Shown here: in pieces, positions 8,046 through 15,312 of the stretch
Layout: each line of letters opens with the position of its first letter
Position numbering within the stretch: position 1 is the stretch's first letter
Assembly: GCA_016295455.1 (NCBI GenBank)
Contig: JAEDLE010000017.1
Location: 1-37,294, forward strand
Length of the DNA: 37,294 bases
Reading direction: 5' to 3'
Source of the DNA: Bacteroidales bacterium
GTDB lineage: Bacteria; Bacteroidota; Bacteroidia; Bacteroidales; UBA932
Notes under the pieces: generated by a model
What the model saw: the letters and a program-made list of their open reading frames with translations, nothing else
The model's database searches: none
Told to the model about the DNA's origin: nothing
Translations under genes and position numbers: made by a program

Positions 8046-9410
8046 ATGGCCAGATATGCAAATGTGCCCCAGACGAATGCAAAGGTGAAGAAACCGAAGA
8101 TCTTCGTGCTGGACACCAACATCATCCTCCACGACTACAGAGCCATACGCAAGTTCCAGGACAATGACGTATTCATCCCTGTTGCGGTAATCGAGGAGTT
8201 GGACAAATTCAAGAAAGGCAATGATGCCCTGAGCTTCAATGCGCGCGGCTTCATGCGCGACCTGGACAAACTTACGGAGGGCAAACTGTTCGGCAAGTAC
8301 GGAATCCCCATCGGGAAGAACTGCGGCTGCATCAAGATAGAGCCGAACCATCCTTTCCCGCCGGAACTTGCGGACCTTTTCAGGGACGACACCCAGGACC
8401 ACAGGATACTCGCCACCGCCATATGGGTGAGGGACAATTATCCGGACAGGTTCGTAGCCCTGGTCACCAAGGACATCAACCTCAGGATCAAGGCAAAGGC
8501 TTCAGGTATGGAGGCCCAGGACTATCTTACCGACAGGGTGGATGAGAACAGGGTCGAGAACACCCGCAAGGAGGTGCAGTACCTGGACAAGGTTCCGGAC
8601 GAGGTCATCCAGACCCTGAACTACGGCCAGGACAACAGCATAGGCTGGGAGTCCGTCACCGGGCGTGAACCGGCGGCGAATGCGCTCTTCGTGCTGAACG
8701 GGGAGCTTGCGGCCAGATATGACGCCGACAGGAAGGTGATAAGCCTCGTAAGGTCGCGCCAGGCATATGGCATCAGGCCGAGGAATCTCGAGCAGAAGAT
8801 GGCCTTGGACGCCTGCCTGAACCCCAAGATACCGCTGGTGTCCCTGACCGGAGGGGCGGGTACGGGCAAGACTCTCATCGCGCTTGCCGCTGCCCTGGAG
8901 CAGGAGAGGGATTTCGACCAGATAATCCTCTCCAGGCCTGCAGTGACCCTCGGCAACCAGGACATAGGTTTCCTCCCGGGTGACCAGAAGAGCAAGATGA
9001 GTCCTTTCCTGCAGCCCCTGATGGACAACCTGAATGTCATCAAGGCCCAGTTCAGGCCGAGTTCCAAGGAAGCCCTGCACCTCGAGGCCATGGTCAGGGA
9101 GGACAAGCTGCTCATCACGCCTCTGGCATATATCAGGGGCAGAAGCCTGGGCAAGGTGTTCTTCATCATCGACGAGGCCCAGAACCTCACGCCTCACGAA
9201 ATCAAGACCATAATCACCAGGGCCGGAGAAGGCACCAAGATAGTGTTCACCGGAGACATATTCCAGATTGACCAGCCGTATCTGGACCAGTGGTCGAACG
9301 GCCTGACGCATCTGGGCGAGAAGATGGCGGGGGAGAAATTGTTCGAGCACGTCTTCCTGAGGAAGGGAGAGCGCAGCGAATTGTCCGAACTGGCATCAAA
9401 ATTATTGTAG
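8046..9410 (+). CDS. PIN-PhoH fusion ATPase (PhoH2 type)
   Basis: A 454-residue protein with an N-terminal PIN nuclease domain (about 17-145; KIFVLDTNIILHD carries the first acidic residue) and a C-terminal PhoH/helicase-like ATPase. Walker A is GGAGTGKT at 269-276 and Walker B is FFIIDEAQN with Asp376. This architecture is that of PhoH2 proteins, which in studied actinobacteria are RNA helicase-RNases. Here RNA cleavage coupled to ATP hydrolysis is a family-based inference. It follows the PurL-like gene by 27 bases and probably shares its transcript. No small antitoxin ORF is visible upstream. Confidence 0.9.
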   Translation: MARYANVPQTNAKVKKPKIFVLDTNIILHDYRAIRKFQDNDVFIPVAVIEELDKFKKGNDALSFNARGFMRDLDKLTEGKLFGKYGIPIGKNCGCIKIEPNHPFPPELADLFRDDTQDHRILATAIWVRDNYPDRFVALVTKDINLRIKAKASGMEAQDYLTDRVDENRVENTRKEVQYLDKVPDEVIQTLNYGQDNSIGWESVTGREPAANALFVLNGELAARYDADRKVISLVRSRQAYGIRPRNLEQKMALDACLNPKIPLVSLTGGAGTGKTLIALAAALEQERDFDQIILSRPAVTLGNQDIGFLPGDQKSKMSPFLQPLMDNLNVIKAQFRPSSKEALHLEAMVREDKLLITPLAYIRGRSLGKVFFIIDEAQNLTPHEIKTIITRAGEGTKIVFTGDIFQIDQPYLDQWSNGLTHLGEKMAGEKLFEHVFLRKGERSELSELASKLL

Positions 9411-9423
9411 GAACTCCTTGAAA

Positions 9424-9455
9424 TTTCCATATTTTCGGAGAAACACTTATCTTTG
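9424..9455 (+). promoter_or_regulatory. promoter of ppdK
   Basis: TATCTTTG (9448-9455) is a perfect -7 box, and TTTC (9424-9427) lies 20 bases upstream as an imperfect -33 box. It predicts a leader of about 50 bases before the ATG at 9509. The leader contains a small perfect inverted repeat, ACGAT/ATCGT around a 4-base loop (9462-9475). No riboswitch is recognised. Confidence 0.65.
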
Positions 9456-9508
9456 CGTTTCACGATACGCATCGTTTGTTTCGAAAAACCAAATAAAACT
9501 CTAGCTAT

Positions 9509-12235
9509 ATGTTCGAAAAGAAGAAAAGGGTCTACCGCTTCGGCGGCAAGACAGCTGAAGGCAATGGTACCATGAGGGAACTCCTCGGCGGCAAGGGCGC
9601 GAACCTCGCTGAGATGAGCCTCCTCGGCATGCCTGTGCCTGCAGGATTCACCATCACCACAGAATGCTGCGCGGAGTATTACGCTCTTGGCGGAGACTAC
9701 AGCAATGACCTCAAGGCTGAGGTCGCACAGGCCCTCAAGGCCACTGAAGACATCATGGGCAAGAAATTCGGCGACGTAGAGGATCCGCTCCTCGTGAGCT
9801 GCCGTTCAGGTGCCAGAAGTTCCATGCCTGGCATGATGGACACCATCCTCAACATCGGTCTCTGCTCAGCCACCATCCCTGGTCTTATCAAGAAGACCGG
9901 CAATCCGCGTTTCGTATATGACGCATACAGACGTCTCATCATGATGTATTCGGACGTCGTCATGGAGAAGGCCGAGGGCATAGAGCCTGAGGACGGACAG
10001 GGCATACGCCAGCAGCTCGACAGGATGATGTCCGAGCTCAAGGAACAGAAGGGATATGCTTCCGACACCGACATCACCGCCGAGGAGCTCAAGGACCTCT
10101 GCGAGAAGTTCAAGATGAAGGTCAAGGAGGTTCTCGGCGTCGAATTCCCTGACTCCGCAAATGCGCAGCTCTGGGGCTCCATCGGTGGTGTCTTCAAGTC
10201 ATGGAACGGAAAGAGGGCTATCGCATACAGAAGAATCGAGAGGATTCCGGACGACTGGGGCACTGCCGTTAACGTACAGTCCATGGTGTTCGGAAACATG
10301 GGTGAAAGCTCGGCTACCGGTGTCGCATTCTCCCGCAACCCTGCCAACGGTGACAACAAGTTCTACGGAGAGTGGCTCATCAACGCACAGGGCGAGGACG
10401 TGGTTGCAGGTATCCGCACCCCTAACCCTCTGAACGAGGCCACCAAGAGCGAGAAGAACAAGGATCTCAAGTCTCTCGAAAAGGCTATGCCTAAGGTTTA
10501 CAAGGAGCTTGACGAAATCCGCACCCGTCTCGAGGACCACTTCCACGACATGCAGGACATCGAGTTCACCATCCAGGAAGGCAAGCTCTGGATGCTCCAG
10601 TGCCGTATCGGAAAGAGGACCGGTCTCGCCGCCCTCCAGATGGCCATGGACATGGTGAAGGAAGGAATGATCGATGAGAAGACCGCCGTGATGAGGCTCT
10701 CTCCATCACAGCTCGACGAGGTTCTCCACCCGATACTCGACCCGGCTTCCGAGAAGAGGGCCAAGGTTCTTGCACAGGGTCTCCCTGCATCTCCGGGCGG
10801 AGCCGTAGGTACCATCGTATTCTCTGACGAAGGCGCCATGCAGGCACAGAAGGAAGGACGCAACGTAATCCTCATCCGCGAGGAGACTTCTCCTGAGGAC
10901 ATCGAGGGTATGCGAGCTTCTGCAGGTATCCTCACCACCAGGGGCGGTATGACTTCACACGCCGCTCTCGTGGCAAGAGGCTGGGGCAAGTGCTGTATCG
11001 TAGGATGCGACTCCATGAAGATCAACTTCGAGGAGAAATATGTGACCTTCGGCAACGATTCCAAGCAGTACAAGGAAGGTGACTGGATCAGCCTCAACGG
11101 TGCAAAGGGTCTGGTTTACGGCGAGCGCATCGATATGATGGATGCTACCGAAAACCCTCTCTTCACCGAATTCATGGGTATGGTCGACAAGTTCCGCAAG
11201 CTCGGAATCAGGACCAATGCCGACACCCCTGAGGATGCCGCAAAGGCCCTCAAGTTCGGTGCCGAGGGTATCGGTCTCTTCCGTATCGAGCATATGTTCT
11301 ACGGTAAGAACTCAGAGCGTCCTCTCTCAATGCTCCGCAAGATGATACTCTGCGACACCGAGGAGGAAAGGAAGCAGGCTCTCGCTGACCTTGAGCCTTA
11401 CATCAAGGCTGCAGTCAAGGGAACCCTCCACATCATGGACGGCAAGCCGGTTGTATTCCGTCTCCTCGATCCGCCTCTCCACGAATTCGTTCCGAAGAGC
11501 GCCGACAAGAAGGCGGAACTGGCAAAGGAACTCGGCATAACCGTAGAGGAGGTTGAAAAGAGAGGTGAGGCTCTCCACGAGGTGAACCCTATGATGGGTC
11601 ACAGAGGAGTACGTCTGCACGTCTCATTCCCTCTCATAGCCGAGACCCAGTACAGGGCAATATTCGAGGCTACAGCCGAGCTGCTCAACGCCGGAGCTCA
11701 TCCTCATCCGGAGATAATGATTCCTGTCACCATATCCGCACGTGAGCTCAGCTTCCAGAAGGCTATATGTGACCGTGTGAAGGCAGAGGTTGAAGGCAGG
11801 ATGGACGTGAACATCAAGTACCAGTTCGGTACTATGATCGAGATTCCTCGCGCCGCTCTGACCGGCAACAGGATGGCACGTGCAGCCGAGTTCTTCTCAT
11901 TCGGTACCAATGACCTCACCCAGATGACCTACGGTTTCTCACGTGATGACATCGGAACCTTCATGGGTGACTACCTCGGCAACAAGATACTTGACAACGA
12001 TCCGTTCCAGACCATCGACACCAAGGGTGTCGGCAAGCTTGTGGAATATGGTATCAATGCCGGCCGCTCGACCAGGCCTGAACTTACCTGCGGTGTCTGC
12101 GGTGAGCACGGCGGAGACCCTGATTCCATCAAGTTCTTCAATAAGATCGGCATCAACTATGTTTCCTGCTCTCCATTCCGCGTTCCTGTAGCCCGCCTCG
12201 CAGCGGCTCAGGCAGCAATCGAGCAGAGCAAGTAA
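9509..12235 (+). CDS. ppdK: pyruvate, phosphate dikinase
   Basis: A 908-residue cytoplasmic enzyme interconverting pyruvate, ATP and phosphate with PEP, AMP and pyrophosphate. The N-terminal ATP-grasp domain begins with FGGKTAEGNGTMRELLGGKG. The central phosphohistidine domain has GGMTSHAALVARGWG with catalytic His484. The C-terminal TIM-barrel PEP/pyruvate domain ends with TCGVCGEHGGDP, Cys864 being the expected acid-base residue. Length and all motifs are standard. Codon use differs from the neighbours: Leu is mostly CTC, Pro often CCT and Ile almost always ATC, which suggests very high expression. It stands alone between its own promoter and terminator hairpins. In anaerobic Bacteroidales it probably serves PPi-linked glycolysis or gluconeogenesis. 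Confidence 0.98.
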   Translation: MFEKKKRVYRFGGKTAEGNGTMRELLGGKGANLAEMSLLGMPVPAGFTITTECCAEYYALGGDYSNDLKAEVAQALKATEDIMGKKFGDVEDPLLVSCRSGARSSMPGMMDTILNIGLCSATIPGLIKKTGNPRFVYDAYRRLIMMYSDVVMEKAEGIEPEDGQGIRQQLDRMMSELKEQKGYASDTDITAEELKDLCEKFKMKVKEVLGVEFPDSANAQLWGSIGGVFKSWNGKRAIAYRRIERIPDDWGTAVNVQSMVFGNMGESSATGVAFSRNPANGDNKFYGEWLINAQGEDVVAGIRTPNPLNEATKSEKNKDLKSLEKAMPKVYKELDEIRTRLEDHFHDMQDIEFTIQEGKLWMLQCRIGKRTGLAALQMAMDMVKEGMIDEKTAVMRLSPSQLDEVLHPILDPASEKRAKVLAQGLPASPGGAVGTIVFSDEGAMQAQKEGRNVILIREETSPEDIEGMRASAGILTTRGGMTSHAALVARGWGKCCIVGCDSMKINFEEKYVTFGNDSKQYKEGDWISLNGAKGLVYGERIDMMDATENPLFTEFMGMVDKFRKLGIRTNADTPEDAAKALKFGAEGIGLFRIEHMFYGKNSERPLSMLRKMILCDTEEERKQALADLEPYIKAAVKGTLHIMDGKPVVFRLLDPPLHEFVPKSADKKAELAKELGITVEEVEKRGEALHEVNPMMGHRGVRLHVSFPLIAETQYRAIFEATAELLNAGAHPHPEIMIPVTISARELSFQKAICDRVKAEVEGRMDVNIKYQFGTMIEIPRAALTGNRMARAAEFFSFGTNDLTQMTYGFSRDDIGTFMGDYLGNKILDNDPFQTIDTKGVGKLVEYGINAGRSTRPELTCGVCGEHGGDPDSIKFFNKIGINYVSCSPFRVPVARLAAAQAAIEQSK

Positions 12236-12239
12236 TACC

Positions 12240-12262
12240 GTCTGAAGCCTTGTGCTTCGGAC
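12240..12262 (+). other. hairpin directly after ppdK
   Basis: GTCTGAAGC (12240-12248) and GCTTCGGAC (12254-12262) pair over 9 bp with one G-T wobble around a 5-base loop, starting 5 bases past the ppdK stop. No T run follows, so it is more likely an mRNA-stabilising 3' structure than a terminator. Confidence 0.5.
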
Positions 12263-12274
12263 AGTAGGAATGGA

Positions 12275-12300
12275 GAAGCCGACCCTTTTGGGTCGGCTTC
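12275..12300 (+). terminator. terminator hairpin of ppdK
   Basis: GAAGCCGACCC (12275-12285) and GGGTCGGCTTC (12290-12300) form a perfect 11-bp stem with a TTTT loop. Only a short TT follows, so its strength as an intrinsic terminator is uncertain. It is nearly identical in sequence to the glyA-side hairpin about 130 bases away. Confidence 0.7.
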
Positions 12301-12400
12301 TTACATTATATAGTATGATGGTGAGTTGTCGGAAGGCTCCGCCAGAGTTCCGCTTCGCTTCATCCACCCTTCGGAACTTCTCTCCCCCCCAAAAAAACAA
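12301..12400. repeat. possible interspersed intergenic element
   Basis: About 100 non-coding bases between the two terminator hairpins. They hold the inverted repeat AGTTCCG (12346-12352) / CGGAACT (12372-12378), a GGCTCCGCC core (12335-12343), and a run of seven C followed by seven A (12384-12397). No gene is seen. The dense small symmetries resemble a REP-like or decayed mobile-element remnant, but this is an inference from appearance only. Confidence 0.3.
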
Positions 12401-12403
12401 CAG

Positions 12404-12426
12404 AAGCTGACCTTTTGGGTCAGCCT
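12404..12426 (-). terminator. terminator of glyA
   Basis: GCTGACC (12406-12412) pairs with GGTCAGC (12418-12424) around a 5-base loop. In the minus direction the stem is followed by a T-rich tail (the A run at 12391-12397). It lies 22 bases past the glyA stop. Confidence 0.75.
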
Positions 12427-12448
12427 CATATGAAAAACGACTCTGGAA

Positions 12449-13792
12449 TCAATAGCGGTTGAGCGGCCTGCCGGAGGTCATCATATGCACCTTCTTGCGA
12501 ACCTCCTCGATAACTGCCTTGTGAGCCTCCCTCTCAGCAAGCTGTGCCTCGTCCGGCTCCTTTGCGGTGATGGCGGCTACATGGTCGGAAGCAGATTGGA
12601 GCACGGTGTTGACAAGAGCTACGATATCCAGCATATCCTTCTCGACAAAACCGCGGGAAGTGACAGCAGGAGTACCGATTCTAAGGCCGGAAGTCTGGAA
12701 AGCGGAACGGCTGTCAAACGGAACCATATTCTTGTTGACAGTGATGTCGGCAGAAACGAGCTCCTTCTCGGCAACCCTGCCGGAAAGTTCAGGGAACTTG
12801 GTCCTGAGGTCAATGAGCATCAGGTGGTTGTCAGTACCGCCGGAGATAATCTTGTAACCGTTGGATATGAACTCCCTGCACATCGTCTGGGCATTGGCCA
12901 CAACCTGTTTCTGGTACTCCTTGTACTCAGGCTGCATGGCCTCATAGAATGAAACCGCCTTTGCGGCAATCACGTGCTCGAGCGGACCGCCCTGGATGCC
13001 CGGGAAGACGCTTGAATTGAGTATCGCGCTCATCTTCTTGACCTCTCCCTTAGGCGTAGTAAGACCCCACGGATTGTCGAAGTCCTTACCCATCAGGATG
13101 ATACCGCCACGAGGGCCACGAAGGGTCTTGTGAGTAGTGGAAGTCACGATGTGCGCATACTTCACAGGATTCTTGAGCAGACCTGCGGCAATGAGACCCG
13201 CGGTATGAGCCATATCGACCCAGAAAATCGCGCCCACCTTGTCGGCGATGGCACGCATCCTCTCATAATCCCATTCCCTTGAATATGCTGACGCGCCTCC
13301 GATGATTAGCTTCGGCTTGTGCTCGAGAGCCTTCCTCTCCATATCGTCATAGTCGATGCGTCCGGTCTCAGGGTCAAGTCCATATGCCACAGCGTGGTAG
13401 AGTATACCGGAAGCGTTCACCGGAGAACCGTGGGTAAGGTGTCCGCCCTGCGAAAGGTCAAGGCCCATGAAGGTGTCACCCGGCTTGAGGCAGGCCATGG
13501 TCACGGCCATATTCGCCTGAGCTCCGGAATGAGGCTGCACGTTGGCATATTCGGCATCGAAAATCTGACAGAGCCTGTCAATGGCAAGCTGCTCGACCTG
13601 GTCGACGACCTCACATCCTCCGTAATAGCGTTTGCCGGGATAACCCTCGGCATACTTGTTGGTGCAAATGGAGCCCATCGACTCAAGCACCTGGTCACTG
13701 ACATAATTCTCGGAGGCTATGAGTTCAAGTCCGAGCGACTGTCTCTCCTTTTCCCTCCTGATCAAGTCGAAAATCTGCAGATCCTGTTTCAT
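12449..13792 (-). CDS. glyA: serine hydroxymethyltransferase
   Basis: A 447-residue PLP enzyme converting serine and tetrahydrofolate to glycine and 5,10-methylene-THF in the cytoplasm. It begins with the typical ERQSLGLELIASENYVS segment, carries NVQPHSGAQAN, and has the PLP-lysine motif STTHKTLRGPRGG with Lys222. The C-terminal RIGTPAVTSRG segment is also canonical. It is about 20 residues longer than E. coli GlyA, with small insertions such as that near LTTPKGEVKK. It is a single-gene unit with a consensus -7 box upstream and a hairpin terminator, and faces a methyltransferase gene divergently. Confidence 0.97.
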   Translation of the reverse strand: MKQDLQIFDLIRREKERQSLGLELIASENYVSDQVLESMGSICTNKYAEGYPGKRYYGGCEVVDQVEQLAIDRLCQIFDAEYANVQPHSGAQANMAVTMACLKPGDTFMGLDLSQGGHLTHGSPVNASGILYHAVAYGLDPETGRIDYDDMERKALEHKPKLIIGGASAYSREWDYERMRAIADKVGAIFWVDMAHTAGLIAAGLLKNPVKYAHIVTSTTHKTLRGPRGGIILMGKDFDNPWGLTTPKGEVKKMSAILNSSVFPGIQGGPLEHVIAAKAVSFYEAMQPEYKEYQKQVVANAQTMCREFISNGYKIISGGTDNHLMLIDLRTKFPELSGRVAEKELVSADITVNKNMVPFDSRSAFQTSGLRIGTPAVTSRGFVEKDMLDIVALVNTVLQSASDHVAAITAKEPDEAQLAEREAHKAVIEEVRKKVHMMTSGRPLNRY

Positions 13793-13845
13793 CTCGTATT
13801 GGTAGATTGTTTTTGGTCAATAGTGCGCCGGCATCACCGGCAGGG

Positions 13846-13853
13846 CAAATATA
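13846..13853 (-). promoter_or_regulatory. -7 box for glyA
   Basis: The minus strand reads TATATTTG, a perfect TAnnTTTG, predicting a leader of about 50 bases before the ATG at 13792. No matching -33 TTTG is seen. The divergent trmH-type -7 box lies only 21 bases away, so the two promoters overlap. Confidence 0.6.
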
Positions 13854-13874
13854 ACATTTATATTCATTCTTTGC

Positions 13875-13882
13875 TATCTTTG
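13875..13882 (+). promoter_or_regulatory. -7 box for the SpoU methyltransferase gene
   Basis: TATCTTTG is a perfect -7 box, 19 bases before the ATG at 13902. It is back-to-back with the glyA promoter in the 109-base divergent spacer. Confidence 0.6.
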
Positions 13883-13901
13883 TGAAAAGATTGATGCCAA
13901 A

Positions 13902-14435
13902 ATGCCTCAGAACAGAAAACTTCTCAACATCGAGCTCGGAAGAACCGACAAGGCAGGTTACCGGGAACTCCCGGAGTCAGGCATAGTCCTGATACTGGAC
14001 AACATACGCAGCGCCCACAACATAGGATCCGCCTTCCGCAGCGCCGACGCCTTCAAAGTCGACAGAATCTTCCTCTGCGGCATATGCGCGTGTCCTCCTT
14101 CGCCCGAAATCCACAAATCGGCGCTCGGAGCGGAAGACAGCGTTCCCTGGGAGCATTGCGACGACACGGTGGAACTCATCTGCCGTCTCAAAAGGGAAGG
14201 TTACACCGCCGTCAGCCTCGAGCAGACGGTCAACTCGGTAATGATGGACGGATTCCGTCCGGAAAAGGGACGCAGGTACGCCCTCATATTCGGAAACGAA
14301 GTGGACGGCGTAAGCCAGGAAGCGGTGGATGCATCAGACTTCTCGCTTGAAATCCCGCAATTCGGAACCAAGCACTCCCTGAACGTCTCGGTTTCAATCG
14401 GCATTGCCCTCTGGCACCTGAGACTCTTTCTCTGA
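13902..14435 (+). CDS. SpoU/TrmH-family RNA 2'-O-methyltransferase
   Basis: A 177-residue SPOUT methyltransferase using S-adenosylmethionine on tRNA or rRNA. SpoU motif 1 is LDNIRSAHNIGSAFRSADAF (about residues 30-49), motif 2 is LIFGNEVDGVS, and motif 3 is PQFGTKHSLNVSVSIGIALW, together forming the knotted SAM site. It is short and lacks any extra RNA-binding domain, like TrmL-type enzymes, so the substrate cannot be fixed from sequence. Its last 42 bases overlap the 3' end of the EamA gene convergently. Confidence 0.88.
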   Translation: MPQNRKLLNIELGRTDKAGYRELPESGIVLILDNIRSAHNIGSAFRSADAFKVDRIFLCGICACPPSPEIHKSALGAEDSVPWEHCDDTVELICRLKREGYTAVSLEQTVNSVMMDGFRPEKGRRYALIFGNEVDGVSQEAVDASDFSLEIPQFGTKHSLNVSVSIGIALWHLRLFL

Positions 14436-15311
14436 CTCCTCACGCCTCGAGAAAATCTCCAGGAATACGGATAGCACTACCAGCGCCACGCCCAGCCAGA
14501 ACGAGAGAGAGAGCTCCCGCGACTCATTGAAGAGTAGCATCGCAAAGAATATGCTGTAGACCGATTCCAGGTTATAGGTGATGTTCACCAGAAAAGGGGA
14601 AAGGGTCTTGAGCACCTGAATCTGGAGGAACATTGGCCATATTGTGAACACCGATGCCAGCAACAGGAGCATCAGCAGGTCGTTGCGGTCAGGAACTACA
14701 GGCATCCCGGGGAAGAGAATATGGTAGAAGGGCATCAGCAGGGTCAGAACCAGCGCGCCTCCAATCAGCTCATACAGCAGCATGGTGCTGCTCCCCTGCC
14801 CCGTCTGCTGCGCGACATTCTTGTTGAATATGCTGAACAACGAATAGAGGGCCGCAGAAGCCAGGCCCATCGCGATGCCGAGCCTGTAACGGGTGTCAAG
14901 GCTGAACACCATCATTATACCCACAAGGGATATGGAACTGAAGAGCAGCTGTTTCCAACGCGGTCTGTGGCGGTTTACCATAGGCTCGAGCAGGGCAGTG
15001 AAGAAACTTGCGGTTGCGAAACATATCACCCCCACCGAGACATTCGACTCCTTGATGCTGCCGTAGAAGAGCACCCAGTGGATGGCCAGCACGAAACCGC
15101 AACCCAATATTTTCATGGTCTGCCCTAAAGGAGGCAGATGCAGTCTGCGCCCCACAGCCATCATCACCGCGAGGACGACGATGGCAAAGAGCATACGGTA
15201 CCAGACCAGCGGAATTTCACTCAGGGATATGGTCCTGCCGAAAAGGCCTGTGGCACCTGCGAGCAGGACGGCAAAATTGAGCTTCAGGATTTCCCGGCCG
15301 CGTTTGTTCAT
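14394..15311 (-). CDS. EamA/DMT-family transporter
   Basis: A 305-residue integral membrane protein with about ten hydrophobic segments, in two homologous five-helix halves, typical of the drug/metabolite transporter superfamily. The substrate is unknown. It begins one base after the batD-batE stop (TGA C ATG), so it is probably the last gene of the Bat operon transcript. Its 3' end overlaps the opposing SpoU gene by 42 bases. The C-terminal tail (SRREESEKESQVPEGNAD) is charged and falls largely in that overlap. Whether it takes part in the Bat function or is just co-transcribed is not shown by the sequence. Confidence 0.85.
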   Translation of the reverse strand: MNKRGREILKLNFAVLLAGATGLFGRTISLSEIPLVWYRMLFAIVVLAVMMAVGRRLHLPPLGQTMKILGCGFVLAIHWVLFYGSIKESNVSVGVICFATASFFTALLEPMVNRHRPRWKQLLFSSISLVGIMMVFSLDTRYRLGIAMGLASAALYSLFSIFNKNVAQQTGQGSSTMLLYELIGGALVLTLLMPFYHILFPGMPVVPDRNDLLMLLLLASVFTIWPMFLQIQVLKTLSPFLVNITYNLESVYSIFFAMLLFNESRELSLSFWLGVALVVLSVFLEIFSRREESEKESQVPEGNAD

Positions 15312-15312
15312 G

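Noticed and set aside
6840..8402. A 520-codon open frame antisense to the PurL-like gene and the phoH start
   Set aside because: Its product has no recognisable motif, is Arg/His/Val-rich, and starts inside phoH; the plus-strand frame carries clear family motifs. It is a by-product of GC-rich codon bias.
9462..9475. Small inverted repeat in the ppdK leader as a possible riboswitch
   Set aside because: A 5-bp stem alone is too small and no known aptamer core is seen.
11939..12400. A minus-strand 153-codon frame across the ppdK end and the ppdK-glyA spacer
   Set aside because: Most of it is antisense to ppdK and the rest crosses terminator hairpins; no homology motif and no promoter.
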